A DNA stretch of 64,000 bases from Dinoroseobacter sp049800835 (GTDB lineage: Bacteria; Pseudomonadota; Alphaproteobacteria; Rhodobacterales; Rhodobacteraceae). The notes under the pieces are model-generated. The model was not told the origin of the DNA. It ran no database searches and was given only the letters and a program-made list of their open reading frames with translations. Both the position numbers and the translations under genes were made by a program. Shown piece by piece: positions 62,944 to 64,000 of the stretch (the stretch's first letter is position 1; each line of letters opens with the position of its first letter). The DNA is taken from the NCBI RefSeq assembly GCF_049800835.1, contig NZ_JBNAFU010000005.1, forward strand, positions 186,001-250,000, written 5' to 3'.

Positions 62944-64000
62944 ATGCTTCGCATTCTATCTTTTGCCTGTTTTTTGCTGCTCGCCGGACCCGCTGCGGCC
63001 GAGAAACGGACGGCGTTTATTGTTGGCAACGCCGACTACGTCAATGGGCTGCCTCTCGCAAACCCCGTAAACGATGCACAGTTGGTGGCCGGAACTCTTG
63101 TCGACCTCGATTTCGAGGTCACACTGGCGACCGACCTTTCGCGGGCAGATCTGGCGGGGGCATTCTCGGACTTCCTAGAACGAACGACGGACGCGGACAT
63201 CACGCTCTTCTATTACGCAGGTCACGGGATGCAATTTGAGGGGCGGAACTACCTTTTGGGCACCGATGCGGCGTTGCGAAGCAAGTTCGACGTTCAGAGC
63301 GAGGCGCTCCCCCTCGACCGCATAGTTCAGATGCTTGAAGCGAAAAGCCGCGCGGCACTCGTCTTCATCGACGCGTGCCGAGACAATCCGTTGGCGACAG
63401 AGTTCTACACACGCAACTATTCAGCGACACGAGCGCTCGCGACGCGAGGCCTGACCTCGATGAACACACGCTTCGAAGGCTCGATGATCATGTTTGCGGC
63501 CTCGCCCGGTCAGGTGGCCTACGATGGTACCTCGAGGAACTCGCCCTTCACGAAAGCGCTCGCACAACACCTTCCGACCAACGATGTCGAAATCCTGACG
63601 CTCATGAAACGGGTAATACGCGACGTGAAGGCCGATACCGAAGACCAACAGATTCCGATGGTGACGAACGATCTGGCGCTTGAGGTTTACTTGTCGGAGC
63701 AGACTGAGGTGGAGATAGAGCTGAACGATGAAACCGCAGCCAGAGGCGAGACCGCAGATTTATCGGAAGACGAACTCTTCGCCTTTGTTTCTAAGCTGAA
63801 CTCACCAAGAGCCTGGGAACTGTTCTTAGAGGATTTTCCACATGGTAGCCTTCGACGGGATGCACTTTTTCGTCACGAGAGGTTACAGGGCACAAACCGC
63901 GAGTTGGCCGTGATGTGCGTGCAGCGGCAGCTGAGGGATCGCGGTTTCTACAAAGGCAAAATCGATGGGGACTTCGGCGCTGGCACCGCCCGAGCTCTCA
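62944..64000 (+). CDS. caspase-like peptidase with a peptidoglycan-binding domain (partial)
   Basis: The frame opens at ATG 62944 and remains open to the window edge (352 codons), so the C-terminus is missing. It has a signal peptide (MLRILSFACFLLLAGPAAAE), a caspase domain with His94 (LFYYAGHGMQ) and Cys145 (VFIDACRDNPL), an alpha-helical linker, then the start of a PG_binding_1 domain (CVQRQLRDRGFYKGKIDGDF). It is likely periplasmic. The domain pairing with a Sel1 version upstream points to related but distinct roles. Confidence 0.88.
   Translation, partial: MLRILSFACFLLLAGPAAAEKRTAFIVGNADYVNGLPLANPVNDAQLVAGTLVDLDFEVTLATDLSRADLAGAFSDFLERTTDADITLFYYAGHGMQFEGRNYLLGTDAALRSKFDVQSEALPLDRIVQMLEAKSRAALVFIDACRDNPLATEFYTRNYSATRALATRGLTSMNTRFEGSMIMFAASPGQVAYDGTSRNSPFTKALAQHLPTNDVEILTLMKRVIRDVKADTEDQQIPMVTNDLALEVYLSEQTEVEIELNDETAARGETADLSEDELFAFVSKLNSPRAWELFLEDFPHGSLRRDALFRHERLQGTNRELAVMCVQRQLRDRGFYKGKIDGDFGAGTARAL

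Noticed and set aside
1..64000. CRISPR arrays, rRNA genes and complete insertion sequences
   Set aside because: No regularly spaced repeats, no rRNA-like stretches and no transposase gene were seen in the window.

Overview
The window looks like part of an alphaproteobacterial chromosome, most likely a marine member of the Rhodobacteraceae (Roseobacter group). Support: the serB / serC-serA arrangement with a structured serC leader, an IalB-like protein, a TRAP carboxylate transporter, a GTTC-N7-GTTC type SOS box (the alphaproteobacterial LexA site), and GC-rich genes of roseobacter-like style. This placement rests on gene style and order, not on a database match.

Bases 1 to about 17,340 are accessory DNA. 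The first part (1-7107) is a conjugative or mobilisable element: an AlpA-like regulator, two P-loop transfer ATPases, a replication-relaxation family protein, a primase-type zinc-finger protein, and large inverted repeats at 1711-1838 and 1981-2050 that could be transfer or replication sites. Next is a markedly AT-richer three-gene cassette (7363-9999): an SSS-type sodium/solute symporter, an unknown membrane protein, and a cyclodipeptide synthase (CDPS) homologue that keeps the catalytic Ser, Tyr and Glu. It ends at a clear terminator and is followed by a short tyrosine recombinase. Then come an SPFH-like membrane protein, a DGQHR/ParB-like plus HEPN pair, a type II restriction-modification pair with a C5 methyltransferase, and a P4-type integrase next to a tRNA-Arg(CCT) cut off after its anticodon arm, which marks the right edge of the island.

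Bases 17,341-43,404 are mostly chromosomal backbone. They hold a PhnM-like amidohydrolase; a catabolic locus (class III CoA transferase, crotonase, DctMQP TRAP transporter, class V aminotransferase, divergent FAD/Fe-S dehydrogenase, GntR and LacI regulators) with a perfect 18-bp palindrome in the divergent promoter; a homogentisate dioxygenase operon ending in a flavin hydroxylase and a tiny partner protein; the serine pathway genes serA, serC and serB; a solo imuB under an SOS box; mtaB-dapF; and tRNA-Lys(TTT).

Immediately after tRNA-Lys lies a small element with an AlpA-like regulator and an HUH rolling-circle Rep (43.4-45.6 kb). It is followed by a peptide or amide use locus (45.6-58.8 kb): aspartoacylase-like protein, M81 peptidase, LysR regulator, a complete Dpp-type ABC importer and three M20-family hydrolases. 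The window ends with two caspase-like peptidases with different C-terminal modules (Sel1 repeats; peptidoglycan-binding domain), the second running off the right edge. No CRISPR array and no rRNA gene was seen.
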